Below, piece after piece: positions 5,258 to 5,791 of a stretch of 5,791 nt of DNA. Location of the stretch: contig JAUYGP010000062.1 of NCBI GenBank assembly GCA_030690515.1, positions 1-5,791 on the forward strand, read 5' to 3'. This DNA comes from Giesbergeria sp. GTDB lineage: Bacteria > Pseudomonadota > Gammaproteobacteria > Burkholderiales > Burkholderiaceae_C. The notes under the pieces were generated by a model. It did no database searches and was not told the origin of the DNA. It saw nothing but the letters and a program-made list of their open reading frames with translations. Each line of letters begins with the position of its first letter. Within the stretch, counting starts at the first letter, position 1. The position numbers and the translations under genes are program-made.

Positions 5258-5686
5258 ATGCCCCGTTACATGATTCAGGTTCGCGCCACGGCAATGAGCG
5301 AGGCCGGCGACTTCCCCGATGATCCGACGCTAGTGCAGCGCATGATGGCGTTTCACGACGAGATGGCCAAGGCCGGCGTGCTGCTCGACGGTGCCGGCCT
5401 GCAGCCCAGCAGCCAGGGGTTTCGCGTGCAGTACGACGCTGCCGGCCATGCACAGGTGATGGACGGCCCCTTCGCCGATACCAAGGAACTGATTGCCGGC
5501 TACACCCTGATCGAGGTGCGCTCGCACCACGAGGCGCTAGCTTGGGCGCAGCGCTTCCCGGCGCCGTTTCCAGGCCAGCCCTGTTGCATCGAGGTACGCC
5601 CGCTGATGGGCGGCGTCGACCTGCCGCCCGAAAATGCGGAGCGCGTCATTCGCGAGCAGCTGGCCGCCATCAAGCAGCGCGGATGA
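5258..5686 (+). CDS. YCII-related DGPF-domain protein
   Basis: A 142-residue small soluble protein of the YCII-like, dimeric alpha-beta barrel superfamily, with the DGPF signature. The N-terminus MPRYMIQVRAT is the first strand. FHDEMAKAGVLLDGAGLQPS (32-51) is the helix and turn. VMDGPFADTKELIAGYTLIEV (67-87) carries the DGPF motif at 69-72. EALAWAQRFP (92-101) and IEVRPL (111-116) complete the fold. No signal peptide or membrane segment is seen. The biochemical role of DGPF proteins is not settled. They are typically encoded beside ECF42 sigma factors and are thought to be their main targets. The start is fixed by AGGAG (5247-5251), six bases before the ATG. The stop overlaps the start of the sigma gene (ATGA, 5683-5686), indicating translational coupling. 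Upstream lies a matching ECF42-type promoter. Confidence 0.9.
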   Translation: MPRYMIQVRATAMSEAGDFPDDPTLVQRMMAFHDEMAKAGVLLDGAGLQPSSQGFRVQYDAAGHAQVMDGPFADTKELIAGYTLIEVRSHHEALAWAQRFPAPFPGQPCCIEVRPLMGGVDLPPENAERVIREQLAAIKQRG

Positions 5687-5791
5687 CGGTCCCGATCGAG
5701 GCCGTATGGCGCCTCGAATCCACGCGTCTGACCGGTGTGCTGCTGCGCGCAGGCGCCGACCTGGCGCTGGCCGAAGACTGCGTGCAGGACG
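5683..5791 (+). CDS. ECF-family RNA polymerase sigma factor, ECF42-like (N-terminus only)
   Basis: Only 36 codons are present before the right edge. They read MTVPIEAVWRLESTRLTGV, then a helix, then LALAEDCVQD. IEAVWR(L/I)ES-R is the typical beginning of the long SigJ/ECF42-type sigma factors (about 400 residues with a C-terminal TPR-like extension), and DLALAEDCVQD is the start of region 2, which binds core polymerase. Coupling to a DGPF gene by a 4-base ATGA overlap is characteristic of ECF42, a group without a classical anti-sigma factor. Regions 2.4, 4 and the C-terminal extension are outside the window, so completeness cannot be judged. The chromosomal or transposon-borne origin of the pair is open because it lies inside the probable Tn7-like end. 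Confidence 0.84.
   Translation, partial: MTVPIEAVWRLESTRLTGVLLRAGADLALAEDCVQD

Overview
The window is GC-rich chromosomal DNA, most likely from a betaproteobacterium of the Comamonadaceae (Acidovorax/Comamonas/Alicycliphilus type). This rests on codon use, the CbpA-CbpM pair, the divergent Lrp/AsnC-glmS arrangement, and a dispersed-repeat-like hairpin of a kind I associate with that family. The assignment is inference; there is no rRNA or other marker gene in the window.

Left part (1-2747), all on the minus strand. Reading in the direction of transcription: an Lrp/AsnC-family regulator (2226-2714), the DnaJ-class co-chaperone CbpA (1148-2131), its modulator CbpM (786-1145, two bases after cbpA), and the N-terminal 240 residues of a MASE2-GGDEF diguanylate cyclase that runs off the left edge (1-721). 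The 3' end of the regulator gene and the gap before cbpA form a hairpin-rich, repeat-like element.

Middle (2715-4755). An AT-rich divergent intergenic region separates the regulator from glmS, a complete glucosamine-6-phosphate synthase gene on the plus strand. Four TTTT(C/G)A tracts lie 21, 22 and 21 bp apart across this region. That helical phasing is the sort expected of an Lrp-type wrapping site and suggests joint control of the regulator and glmS.

Right part (4756-5791). Downstream of glmS is the classical attTn7 position. About 23 bp past the glmS stop begin three direct repeats, AAAGTCGTAAACCC-like, at 4795, 4815 and 4875 (offsets 0, 20 and 80). They closely resemble TnsB-binding sites of Tn7 (AATAAAGTC-TTAAAC) in sequence, orientation and place. 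I read them as the glmS-proximal end of a Tn7-like transposon. No tnsA follows within the window, so this may be a cargo-proximal end or a solitary relic. About 310 bp of structured DNA without a recognisable gene follows (4889-5200). Then comes a two-gene unit: a YCII/DGPF-domain protein (5258-5686) overlapping by ATGA an ECF sigma factor of the ECF42 type (5683 onward, cut by the window). A TGTCGA-N17-CGTC motif sits just upstream and matches the promoter described for ECF42 sigma factors, so the unit probably autoregulates.

The most interesting part is 4756-5260: a probable Tn7-like end at attTn7 next to a self-controlled ECF42/DGPF module.
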